Source: an uncultured Pseudomonadota bacterium
GTDB lineage: Bacteria; Pseudomonadota; Alphaproteobacteria; RUG11792
Reading direction: 5' to 3'
NCBI GenBank assembly: GCA_902796345.1
Contig: CADBOF010000031.1
Location: 1-61,921, forward strand
DNA length: 61,921 nucleotides
Shown: positions 17,497 through 25,625 of the stretch, one piece after another
How positions within the stretch are numbered: position 1 is the first letter of the stretch
Layout of the letters: every line of letters starts with the position of its first letter
Made by a program: the position numbers and the translations under genes
The notes under the pieces: generated by a model
Databases searched by the model: none
The model's input: the letters and a program-made list of their open reading frames with translations, nothing else
Told to the model about the DNA's origin: nothing

Positions 17497-18717
17497 ATGC
17501 ATTTAATGAATTCCTCAAATCTGTTTGGTCGAATACGTGCCGTTCCTAGCACTGTTAAATCAATTTGTTTTGCATCGTTTTTTATCAATATGTCAACATT
17601 AATGATATTTAGTTTTTTCGGAATTTACCTACATAATAATTTGGGCGTTAACCTTGCAAAAATTGGTGTATTAGATGGCACTGTTGAAGCGTGTTCATTC
17701 ATAATGAAATTATTTTCCGGTTATTTAAGTGATATTTTATGTAATCGTAAAGTATTGCTTTTATTTGGAACAATCCTTTTGTTTTTAGCAAAACCGTTAG
17801 AAGCATTAGGACGTAGCTTTGCTCCTCTTTTCTGTGCAAAGGTATTAGAAAGGATGGGAAACGGTATTCAGTCAACCCCTAGAGATGCGTTAGTTGGAGA
17901 TTGGGCACCGGCACCACATCGTGCTGGATGTTTCGGTATGCGTCAAGGCATGGCTGCGATTGGCGCTTTATTAGGTACAGTATTTGCAGCAATTCTTTAC
18001 AAAATATTGAATAACTTTCAATTGGTGTTTTGGTGTGCATGTATACCGGCAGCAACCGCTGTTATCATCGTTATATTTGGAGTAAAAAATAAAACAGTTG
18101 TAAAAAAATCCGAAACAAAAAAAATATCTTGTGGAATAAAAATAAAAGATATTTCAAAATTCTCAAAACGTTATTGGTTGTTATTGTCGATCGCAGCAAT
18201 TTACAATTGTGCAAAGGTGTCCGAATCATTGATTATCTTAAATGTTACTAATACATTTGATTTGAATATTTTTATGTGCCCCCTAATACTCACAGTTTGT
18301 TACGTATCAAATAGTTTAACTGCGATTATTTCAGGACAAATATCAGATAAAATACGGAATGCAACACCGATTTTTATGCTTGGGTTAGGAATGTTTGCGC
18401 TCGCAGATTTATTATTTATTTTTGCTAGTAAAACTCCTGTCGTAACTTTATTAGCTCTTTTTTTTATGGGGGCGTATACAGGAGTTTCTCAAAGTATATT
18501 TGCAGCAAAAATATCAGAAATAGCTCCTCCTGATTTGAAAGGTACGGGATTAGGTCTTTATAATCTTACATGCGCATTGTCCCTGTTAATAGGTGGTTCT
18601 ATAATAGGAAAAACTGCTGATTTGTTTGGATTTAAACATGCGTTTGGGTTAAGTTCTGTTCTGGCAATAATAGCCCTTGTTATTTTATCTATTTTAAATA
18701 AAAAAGATGAAGATTAG
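17497..18717 (+). CDS. Major facilitator superfamily transporter
   Basis: A 406-residue integral membrane protein with about twelve hydrophobic segments. The loop ERMGNGIQSTPRDALVGDWAP, between helices 4 and 5, resembles the RxGKGxRxxPRDALI motif of a bacterial MFS subfamily with no well-defined substrate. The gene is divergent from tolC and separated by about 130 bases that should hold both promoters. Two close ATGs (17497, 17506) could start translation. It is followed by a strong hairpin at 18735-18796. Confidence 0.85.
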   Translation: MHLMNSSNLFGRIRAVPSTVKSICFASFFINMSTLMIFSFFGIYLHNNLGVNLAKIGVLDGTVEACSFIMKLFSGYLSDILCNRKVLLLFGTILLFLAKPLEALGRSFAPLFCAKVLERMGNGIQSTPRDALVGDWAPAPHRAGCFGMRQGMAAIGALLGTVFAAILYKILNNFQLVFWCACIPAATAVIIVIFGVKNKTVVKKSETKKISCGIKIKDISKFSKRYWLLLSIAAIYNCAKVSESLIILNVTNTFDLNIFMCPLILTVCYVSNSLTAIISGQISDKIRNATPIFMLGLGMFALADLLFIFASKTPVVTLLALFFMGAYTGVSQSIFAAKISEIAPPDLKGTGLGLYNLTCALSLLIGGSIIGKTADLFGFKHAFGLSSVLAIIALVILSILNKKDED

Positions 18718-18734
18718 TATACATACTGTTTTTT

Positions 18735-18796
18735 ACCATAAAAATCATTTGATTATTAAAAAGTGATTGTTAAACAGATCAAATGATTTTTATGGT
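18735..18796. terminator. 19-bp perfect inverted repeat between convergent genes
   Basis: The arms 18735-18753 and 18778-18796 are perfectly complementary over 19 bases (ACCATAAAAATCATTTGAT and its complement) around a 24-base loop. It lies 18 bases after the MFS transporter and 59 bases after the convergent patatin gene. Runs of T follow on the plus side (after GGTG) and A/T-rich sequence on the other. A bidirectional transcription terminator is the simplest reading. Confidence 0.65.
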
Positions 18797-18854
18797 GTTT
18801 TTGAAAATTTCGATAAAATAAAGTTTAAATAACAATCGGTATATAACAAAGTCT

Positions 18855-20168
18855 TTATCCTCCAAATGCTTTGTGTATGAAACGTGTTATCGCATACATA
18901 TCTTTTTTATATTCTTTAACCACTTCATGATCAAAATAATTAAAAATTTCCGGAGTAGATGTATCTATTGAAAAATCGTTATCTTGAGCTAATCTGAAAT
19001 TAAAACGATAATAGAAAAAATCAGGCATAATTTCAGCCAATGTTCGCAAAATCATATCATTTGCCATTACGCCACAATACATTGATATGTTTAATAGGTT
19101 AAGATACTTATTCACAGCAATTTCGCTTTGCTTTGCATTTATCGCAGTTTTGTGTTCTCCTACGTCCTTAATTCCTGTGCCTAAACTAAGTAAACAAAAC
19201 TTTTCTGCTGAAGGAAATAGCTTTCTAGCTTGAGCAAATGCCAACACTGAAGGGTTATTTTGAAACAATCCTCCGTCAACGATACTATCAGGCTCTGTTT
19301 CTGTGTTATTCGATGCATGTACTTGGTAGCTTGGAAAATATATAGGAGCAGCGGCTGTTGCCATTAACGCATCAACTATTTTTACATTTCTAATTGTTAC
19401 CGTAACAGGCGAAAAAGCTGAGTTGGTGAATGCAACAGGATGTAAACCCGAGTAATTGTATCCTGTTAATAAAACTGGAGTTTTAATGCTTGTTAGTAAT
19501 TTATCTCCAAACATGTTTGATAACTCTTGTTTTAGCCTCGCGTCTCCATAATTACTAAATTCGTTCGTTGATTTGTACAACGGATTTGACGAGCCTACCA
19601 TGGCAATCTTTTTTGCCAAATTTGGTTTATTTGAAGGATAAGAAGCATTATTACTAAAGCAATCTACTACACCTCTTGTTGTAAAAATCCAAGGTGCTTT
19701 CTCTCTATAAAATCTCATCATATTCGTTGGAGTTATGCCATTTGCTATACCTATAGCATTCATTCCTCCAACAGAGGTTCCTGCCACTAAATCAAAAACT
19801 TCGTTCATGAAAAGTTTGTTTTTTGATATTTTATTTTTTTCATCACCAGAAATTAAATCGTCAGATATACCTATTTGTTTGTATAAGCAATCTAAAAATT
19901 TACATTGTAAATATCCCCTTGTTCCACCGCCATCAAAAGATAGTATTCTAACAGTTTTTTTATCTTTGTAATTGTCAAACAAATCCTTTTTTATCTCTGC
20001 TAAATTGTTAGTTTTTTTAAAAAACTGTTTGCTTAGTCTCATAGAATTGAAATATTTAGTGTTTAACCACCGTGATATTTCGTTGTTTGTTGTAGCTGAA
20101 CATTTAAAATTGGTTGCAAATAAAATAATCGTTGCATATAATGGTATTTGTTTCAATAGTCGTTTCAT
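18855..20168 (-). CDS. Secreted patatin-like phospholipase
   Basis: A 437-residue protein with an N-terminal signal peptide (hydrophobic stretch about residues 8-20) and a complete patatin domain. The oxyanion loop is DGGGTRG (79-85), the nucleophile elbow GTSVG has Ser132, and the catalytic Asp is D298 in DGGLFQNNP. Patatins hydrolyse acyl chains of phospholipids. In intracellular bacteria secreted members often act on host or vacuole membranes, which is an inference here. AGGA lies about six bases before the ATG. It stands alone, and TATAAT-like hexamers occur just upstream (about 20180-20200, minus strand). Confidence 0.88.
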   Translation of the reverse strand: MKRLLKQIPLYATIILFATNFKCSATTNNEISRWLNTKYFNSMRLSKQFFKKTNNLAEIKKDLFDNYKDKKTVRILSFDGGGTRGYLQCKFLDCLYKQIGISDDLISGDEKNKISKNKLFMNEVFDLVAGTSVGGMNAIGIANGITPTNMMRFYREKAPWIFTTRGVVDCFSNNASYPSNKPNLAKKIAMVGSSNPLYKSTNEFSNYGDARLKQELSNMFGDKLLTSIKTPVLLTGYNYSGLHPVAFTNSAFSPVTVTIRNVKIVDALMATAAAPIYFPSYQVHASNNTETEPDSIVDGGLFQNNPSVLAFAQARKLFPSAEKFCLLSLGTGIKDVGEHKTAINAKQSEIAVNKYLNLLNISMYCGVMANDMILRTLAEIMPDFFYYRFNFRLAQDNDFSIDTSTPEIFNYFDHEVVKEYKKDMYAITRFIHKAFGG

Positions 20169-20325
20169 ATTGTCCTCATATTACATATAGATTATATTAT
20201 ATTCTATAATTCAAAACGTAAAAATTTAGTAAATTTTGTTATATAAACATGTGATTTTATTTTATAAACAATTAACGTAAATATATCTCGAACCTTTAAA
20301 CAAAAATGTATTGTTAATCCATTTG

Positions 20326-20469
20326 TTATACTTGTTTATCTTTGTTTATCAAAAGAACCTCGCTTGTTTCATAAAATACCTTTGCAATCGGCAAACCTTG
20401 CATTGATCTTATAATGAACGTAATAGTTGTTAGTAACATTATGGTTACCCATACTATCTTCCCGATCAT
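20326..20469 (-). CDS. Small membrane protein, 47 residues
   Basis: A 47-codon frame starts three bases after the pth stop codon on the same strand. It encodes a basic start (MIGKIVWV), one hydrophobic helix to about residue 20 (MLLTTITFII) and a polar tail ending KDKQV. The tight spacing behind pth, a clean ATG and a typical single-pass topology support a real gene, although no strong ribosome binding site is seen; it could be translated by coupling. I do not recognise the family. Confidence 0.5.
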   Translation of the reverse strand: MIGKIVWVTIMLLTTITFIIRSMQGLPIAKVFYETSEVLLINKDKQV

Positions 20470-20472
20470 TTT

Positions 20473-21090
20473 TTAGTTAGTTTTTGATTCAATTCTGATT
20501 TTTGATATTGTTTTTGATTTAGAACCGGCCTCTAAAAGAAAGTCTTTAATATTATTTGAAATGTTTTTTAAAACCGACGGAAGTTTTTCTTTTAGTTCAT
20601 CAGGTATTTTTGCTAACACATAGTCTTTTATCGGATATTCTTTGTTTCCTGGTCGACCTATTCCAATCCTAACTCTCCAATATTCCGTTCCTATCGTATT
20701 ATCGATGCTTTTAATCCCGTTATGCCCTCCACTACTTCCTGAAAATTTTATTTTTATGTCACCAGGTTTTAAATCTAAATCATCATGTATTACTATAACA
20801 TTTGATGACGTTATTTTATAAAACTTGACAAATTTTTGAACAGATATTCCTGATGAGTTCATGAACGTCTGTGGCTTTAAAATTATTACTTTATAAAAAT
20901 CATGCTTACCGTCATTTGTTGTTTCATCAAACGTTTTCTCAGAATATAGTCCGTTGAAATTTTCTTTGAACGGCGGAAAACCTAGGGTCTTGGCCAGGAA
21001 ATCCACAGAAATAAATCCGACATTATGATTTGTTGAGGCATACGCGGAACCTGGATTCCCTAAACCAACTATTAAAAAAATAGTTATCAC
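20473..21090 (-). CDS. pth: Peptidyl-tRNA hydrolase
   Basis: Pth recycles tRNAs from stalled peptidyl-tRNAs. The 205-residue protein has the LIVGLGNPGSAYASTNHNVGF opening with the catalytic histidine in NHNVGF. KPQTFMNSSG and the HDDLDL segment follow, then the SGGHNGIKSI loop. The ATG at 21090 overlaps the last base of rplY, the standard rplY-pth operon. The C-terminal tail is lysine- and serine-rich. Confidence 0.95.
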   Translation of the reverse strand: MITIFLIVGLGNPGSAYASTNHNVGFISVDFLAKTLGFPPFKENFNGLYSEKTFDETTNDGKHDFYKVIILKPQTFMNSSGISVQKFVKFYKITSSNVIVIHDDLDLKPGDIKIKFSGSSGGHNGIKSIDNTIGTEYWRVRIGIGRPGNKEYPIKDYVLAKIPDELKEKLPSVLKNISNNIKDFLLEAGSKSKTISKIRIESKTN

Positions 21091-21734
21091 TATTTTTCAG
21101 ATTTTGTTGTCGCTGTGGCGTCTGTGGTTGCAACAGTTGCTGTACCTGAATCCTGTTTATCGTCTTCTTTTCCAATTTTAGATATAACGATTGTCGCTAA
21201 GACATTGTCACGTTCTGGATTCACGGCCTCAACACCTTCTGGTAATGACGTTTGATTTAAAAGGAAGCTTTCACCAATTTCTTTTCCAGCCAAATCTAAA
21301 ACGATTTTTTCAGGTATCGATTCTGGGTTACTGAGACACTCTAATTTATGTACAACCAAGTTGACGATTCCACCTTTTTTAATACCCGGTGATTTATCTT
21401 CATTAACCATTTCAACTGGAACAAAAATTTTTATTTTGGTGCCTTTTGAAATTCTCATAAAATCGACATGTAAGATATTTCCGGTAACTGGATGTATCGA
21501 AACATCTTTTGGTAAAACCTTTTCCTTGTCATTTCCTGTATCTAAGGTAAATACCTTATTGAAAAAAGCCGATGTACTGTATTCCTTATTTAGTTCTTTT
21601 TCTGAAACAGATATTGGCAACGGGGCTTTTCCTGCTCCGTATATAATCCCTGGAACCATCCCACTGTAACGCAGACGGCGAGAATGAGCCGTTCCTTTGG
21701 TATCCCTCGTTTGAACATTTAAACTGCACAACAT
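21090..21734 (-). CDS. rplY: 50S ribosomal protein L25 / general stress protein Ctc
   Basis: L25 binds 5S rRNA in the large subunit. The two-domain Ctc form is seen: an N-terminal domain with RRLRYSGMVPGIIYG and a C-terminal beta domain, ending in an alanine- and threonine-rich tail. The ATG at 21734 gives 214 residues and fits the family start best. In-frame ATGs at 21755 and 21785 would give 221 and 231 residues and cannot be excluded, since none has a clear ribosome binding site. It is the first gene of rplY-pth and is divergent from relA/spoT. Confidence 0.9.
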   Translation of the reverse strand: MLCSLNVQTRDTKGTAHSRRLRYSGMVPGIIYGAGKAPLPISVSEKELNKEYSTSAFFNKVFTLDTGNDKEKVLPKDVSIHPVTGNILHVDFMRISKGTKIKIFVPVEMVNEDKSPGIKKGGIVNLVVHKLECLSNPESIPEKIVLDLAGKEIGESFLLNQTSLPEGVEAVNPERDNVLATIVISKIGKEDDKQDSGTATVATTDATATTKSEK

Positions 21735-21825
21735 AATTTTAAAACTCGCATTCATGTACTTGTCTAATTGTAACAGTCGCTCCATTGATAGGTCAATGAT
21801 TTATGGACAAATCTTATAAGTTTTG

Positions 21826-21863
21826 TTTTTTAAAAATTGTACAAAGCTATAATTTTTAAAAAA
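21826..21863 (+). promoter_or_regulatory. A+T-only inverted repeat with a -10-like TATAAT before relA/spoT
   Basis: Arms at 21826-21838 and 21851-21863 are perfectly complementary over 13 bases made only of A and T. A perfect TATAAT occurs at 21848-21853, inside the dyad, with a TTGTTT about 19 bases upstream. The segment sits in the divergent region between rplY and relA/spoT. It may be the relA/spoT promoter overlapped by an operator-like dyad, but A+T-rich sequence makes chance palindromes common. Confidence 0.3.
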
Positions 21864-21927
21864 TGTCTGAACAATTTGCGTAAAATTCACATGCTATTCT
21901 GAATTTAGGGATAGGATAGAGGGTGCC

Positions 21928-24063
21928 GTGCTTACATATGACGATCTAATAAAAAAAGTTAGAAGTTATGCATCAAATGTTAATGAAGACCTCATAAAAA
22001 AAGCCTATTTATTCGCATTAAAACAACATGGCACTCAAACAAGGGAATCAGGAGAGCTCTATTTTTCGCATCCATTAACTGTTGCTCGAATACTCGCAGA
22101 TCTAAAAATGGATCAGGTAACAATAGTTGCAGGTTTGTTGCATGATACGCTAGAAGACACATCAGCTACGTTGCCTGAACTCAAAAAAATGTTCGGGTCT
22201 GAAATTTCTACTATAGTTAATGGAGTAACAAAACTTTCACAAATAGAAAATATAAAAGTATCAACACAACAAACTGAAAATTACAAAAAACTTTTGCTCG
22301 CCGCTGCTTCTGATATAAGAGTTTTGATTATAAAGCTTGTTGATCGTCTACATAACATGCGTACGTTGAAGTTTAAAAAGAGAAAATGTAGGAGAGAAGC
22401 AATAGCTCGTGAAACAATAGAAATATATGCTCCGTTAGCAGAGAGAGTTGGGCTATATAAAATAAAAGACGAATTACAAGACACGGCGTTTTACGAACTT
22501 TATCCAGCTTTATATAATGCTATACGTAACAAATTAAAAGATTTATATAATTCTGAAGATGAAATAATTAACACTATACGTGATAAACTTGTCGAAACAT
22601 TGGGTGAACTCAAAATTCCATACAAGATTAGCGGGCGATTAAAAACTCCATACTCGATTTGGAACAAAATGAATGTACGTACTATGTCGTTTGGTCAGTT
22701 ATCAGACATAATGGCGTTCAGAATTATAGTTGAAAACGAAAAGCAGTGTTATCAAGTATTGGGGCTTATACATAGAAAATATCTCGTTGTACCTAAGAGA
22801 TTTAGGGATTACATAAGTGCCCCAAAACTAAATGGATACCAATCTTTGCATACGTGTGTTATTGGTCCTCTTAATAAACGTATTGAAATACAAATACGTA
22901 CACAAAAAATGCATCTCATGGCTGAGTACGGTATTGCTGCGCATTGGGAATATAAAGAAAATAAAAATACAAAATATAACGTGCATTCAAGTTATCAGTG
23001 GCTGAAAGATATGGTACGAGTTCTTGATAATTCTTCTAAAATGGAGGATTTTGTAAAATATTCAAAAACGGAAATAGTTTCCGAACATGTTTTCGGTGTT
23101 ACGCCAAAAGGCGAAATAATCCCTTTGCCAATAGGATCATCAGTTTTAGATTTTGCTTATGCTATTCATACTGAAATAGGTAATCATGCAATAGGTGCAA
23201 CAGTAAATAACCAAAAAGTGCCTTTAAAAACAATAATTGAAAATGGCGATCAAATAAATATCCTTACAGACAAAGATGCAACACCACATGGCGTATGGCA
23301 AACGTATGTAACTACTGTGAAAGCAAAAACTGCAATACGACAAGCTTTAATGAATTTTGAAAATACCCATGTTCTTATAACAGGGAAGACATGCTTTGAC
23401 GACATGTTAAAAAATAATAATATTACTTTATCTGATGCGGATTTCAAGCTTTTATTAAATGGTTTAAATTTTGATAATGAAAATCAGTTCTATTTTTCCG
23501 TAGGCTCTTCCTCATTATCAATGTGGGATATAAGTCGTAAGTTTGAGGAAATCTTCGGCATAAATCTTATTTTTAATTCAGACTTTAACTATAGAACCAA
23601 ATTATCAGATATGATTGTAGGTTTACCAAACATTCCGATAGATAGAAAGTTTTGTTGTTCTCCCGTTTTGGGTGATAAGTTATTCGGAGTAATATCTTCG
23701 TCTGTTGGTGGTCAAAAATCTCTTGAAATTCATATAGAAGAGTGTGTTCGTTTTAAAAACCTGCTATTTACTGCTAATTCTCAAGTTATTTCTCTATCGT
23801 GGAACGGTATGTATGATTACTCCAATGTTACATTTCCTATAAAACTATTCATATCTGTTCTTAATTCTCCCGGTATTCTAGGTCGCCTGTCTTCGATTAT
23901 TGAACAAAAAAATTGTTCGATTTTGAGTTTGCGTATTGAGGATTTGTACGATGGTTTTAGAAATCTCATTATAGAATTATCTTTTTATGACTTAACCCAA
24001 CTTAACACTTTAATTGCCTTGTTGCTACAAGAACCACATGTAAGACAGGTATCACGAACATAA
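21928..24063 (+). CDS. Bifunctional (p)ppGpp synthetase/hydrolase (RelA/SpoT)
   Basis: The 711-residue Rel protein makes and degrades the stringent alarmone. The N-terminal HD hydrolase domain is intact (HDTLED, H72-D77). The synthetase domain shows RLKTPYSIW, DIMAFRI and GYQSLHT (about residues 235-345). A TGS domain (ITPKGEIIPLP-like GVTPKGEI) and a C-terminal ACT domain follow. The start is a GTG at 21928 with GAGGG just upstream. Both activities appear preserved, which is not universal in obligate intracellular relatives, many of which have lost or trimmed this gene. Confidence 0.95.
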   Translation: MLTYDDLIKKVRSYASNVNEDLIKKAYLFALKQHGTQTRESGELYFSHPLTVARILADLKMDQVTIVAGLLHDTLEDTSATLPELKKMFGSEISTIVNGVTKLSQIENIKVSTQQTENYKKLLLAAASDIRVLIIKLVDRLHNMRTLKFKKRKCRREAIARETIEIYAPLAERVGLYKIKDELQDTAFYELYPALYNAIRNKLKDLYNSEDEIINTIRDKLVETLGELKIPYKISGRLKTPYSIWNKMNVRTMSFGQLSDIMAFRIIVENEKQCYQVLGLIHRKYLVVPKRFRDYISAPKLNGYQSLHTCVIGPLNKRIEIQIRTQKMHLMAEYGIAAHWEYKENKNTKYNVHSSYQWLKDMVRVLDNSSKMEDFVKYSKTEIVSEHVFGVTPKGEIIPLPIGSSVLDFAYAIHTEIGNHAIGATVNNQKVPLKTIIENGDQINILTDKDATPHGVWQTYVTTVKAKTAIRQALMNFENTHVLITGKTCFDDMLKNNNITLSDADFKLLLNGLNFDNENQFYFSVGSSSLSMWDISRKFEEIFGINLIFNSDFNYRTKLSDMIVGLPNIPIDRKFCCSPVLGDKLFGVISSSVGGQKSLEIHIEECVRFKNLLFTANSQVISLSWNGMYDYSNVTFPIKLFISVLNSPGILGRLSSIIEQKNCSILSLRIEDLYDGFRNLIIELSFYDLTQLNTLIALLLQEPHVRQVSRT

Positions 24064-24073
24064 ACTTATATTT

Positions 24074-24099
24074 AAAAAAACCCCGAAGTTACTTCGGGG
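24074..24099 (-). terminator. Intrinsic terminator of the outer-membrane protein gene
   Basis: CCCCGAA (24081-24087) pairs with TTCGGGG (24093-24099) around a five-base loop, and the A-run at 24074-24080 gives a U-tract when read on the minus strand. It follows the stop of the minus-strand outer-membrane protein gene by about 30 bases and lies just after the convergent relA/spoT stop. Confidence 0.8.
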
Positions 24100-24129
24100 C
24101 AGTACCAGAGTTTAACAGTTTTACGATGA

Positions 24130-25266
24130 TTATATACTTAACTCTAAACCGGCTTTTCCGTATATACTCATTTTTCTTTCAGCAACAAAATCAGGATTTG
24201 TTATTTTGGTTTTTCCATCCTTCATTTTCAATGTTCCCGCAGATTGAACGCCACCACTTAGGAAGAAACCTAAGTATTTCGTTAGTCTGTAAGACATCGT
24301 TACTCCAACGTACAAAACATCCAACACTCCAGTCAATTTATCGATTCCTTTATCGCTTCTAGCTCCTTTTAAGGCATCTTTGTTATCACAATTCTTTTCT
24401 GGAATTTTTTTGGCGGCGTCGTACTTTGGAGTACCTGTGACACCAAGTAAGTTTACATTCATGTTGGTTGCATCGATTTCGGAGAAACTCCTCTTCCAAC
24501 CCGCTTCGGTGCCTAATGAGAAACACCTATTTATGTCATACCAAAGTGACACGCCCACACCGAATCCATACTTACTTTTGACAGTCATATCCAAAGATGT
24601 GTCAGTTGAGCTCTTGTTTTTATCATCACTCTTACTCGAAGAATCTTTTTTGTTGGTATCAGTTGTCTGTTCACTTTTTGACCAAGCCGCTGTGGAAGTT
24701 CTGCCTTTCAAAGGCATATCAAAGGAACCTACAAGACCAAGACCGAACCGATCCATTTTTATACCAAGCACAAGGTCTGCGGCAAGACCGATATTAATCC
24801 CCTTTATAGAGTTAAGACCTTTTGTTAAATCGTCTTGATACGCCTTAACTTTGGTATACGCATCTTTACCACCTGACTTATATCTGTTTGATATGATTTT
24901 TTGAACATTTGACGCAAGGTTGTCAGCTACTAGATGTTGACTAGATGCAGAATCTCTTACATCTGAACCTTCCGCACCTTGACATTGGTCAATATCCGTA
25001 TCGCTCATAGCCATCAAAGGAAAGAAATAGTCTGCACTAGCTGTACACAAAAAAGTTTGATTAAGTATCGAATTGATGGCATGCTTGCTAACAGCAATTT
25101 CCACTTTATTTCTGGAAAAGCTTGCTCCAAGTTTTAAGGAAGCACTAAATCTTGTTCCGCTAGAAGCTACTGGTGCTGCAGAGGCGAGCATTGTCGAGCT
25201 GAAAAGAGCCAACACCGACAATGAAAGCGCTACAATTTTATTTTTAGACATAAAAGTATTTTTCAT
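24130..25266 (-). CDS. Outer-membrane beta-barrel surface protein
   Basis: The protein of about 378 residues has a clear signal peptide (IVALSLSVLALFSSTMLASAAP) and a mature part of alternating polar and hydrophobic strands typical of a small porin or opacity-type barrel, ending AGLELSI. A low-complexity serine/lysine/aspartate loop (KKDSSSKSDDKNKSSTDTS) lies near the middle and would face outwards. ATGs at 25251, 25266 and 25278 are all possible; the middle one is listed. No specific function is claimed beyond surface antigen or porin-like. It has its own terminator and a structured leader, which suggests a highly expressed monocistron. Confidence 0.75.
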   Translation of the reverse strand: MKNTFMSKNKIVALSLSVLALFSSTMLASAAPVASSGTRFSASLKLGASFSRNKVEIAVSKHAINSILNQTFLCTASADYFFPLMAMSDTDIDQCQGAEGSDVRDSASSQHLVADNLASNVQKIISNRYKSGGKDAYTKVKAYQDDLTKGLNSIKGINIGLAADLVLGIKMDRFGLGLVGSFDMPLKGRTSTAAWSKSEQTTDTNKKDSSSKSDDKNKSSTDTSLDMTVKSKYGFGVGVSLWYDINRCFSLGTEAGWKRSFSEIDATNMNVNLLGVTGTPKYDAAKKIPEKNCDNKDALKGARSDKGIDKLTGVLDVLYVGVTMSYRLTKYLGFFLSGGVQSAGTLKMKDGKTKITNPDFVAERKMSIYGKAGLELSI

Positions 25267-25625
25267 AAAACCACGCATATATAGTAACGCAACTCACAAG
25301 CGTGTCTATGATTTGCTACACTAAAACCGTGCACCAAAACCGGTTGAGGCTTTTTTGCAACAACGCAAATTCAAAAGCCTACGGATAAATATATTTGAGT
25401 TAAATCTTCGATACTCAAAACGGAAGCGTGTTTTATTGATAGATATATTTGCAAAAGAAAATTTTTTTTGATACATCAGAATAGATTTTTTGCTTATGTA
25501 TTAACCTCCGTCATTGACATAAACTTTTTTACCCGTACTTGTACTTCCCATTTGACTTAGCATAAACATATTGTTCTTATTATAATATTCAAGTAAAGAT
25601 TTGCTGAATAGTGAACTATTAAATA
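25267..25625. other. Intergenic region with two leader hairpins upstream of the outer-membrane protein gene
   Basis: This stretch of about 360 bases separates the divergent outer-membrane protein gene and radA and should hold both promoters. Two inverted repeats are clear. In the first, AGGCTTTT (25347-25354) pairs with AAAAGCCT (25373-25380), enclosing a TTGC/GCAA stem with a four-base bulge. In the second, TTTGAGT (25394-25400) pairs with ACTCAAA (25413-25419). Read on the minus strand both lie 80-155 bases before the outer-membrane protein start, where a long mRNA leader would be. No U-run follows either, so they are not obvious terminators. A 43-codon minus-strand frame at 25501-25632 overlaps the radA start and is not annotated. 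Confidence 0.5.

Noticed and set aside
17361-17588. A 75-codon minus-strand frame spanning the tolC/MFS divergent region
   Set aside because: It overlaps the tolC start region in another frame and the MFS N-terminus; it looks like chance, not a gene.
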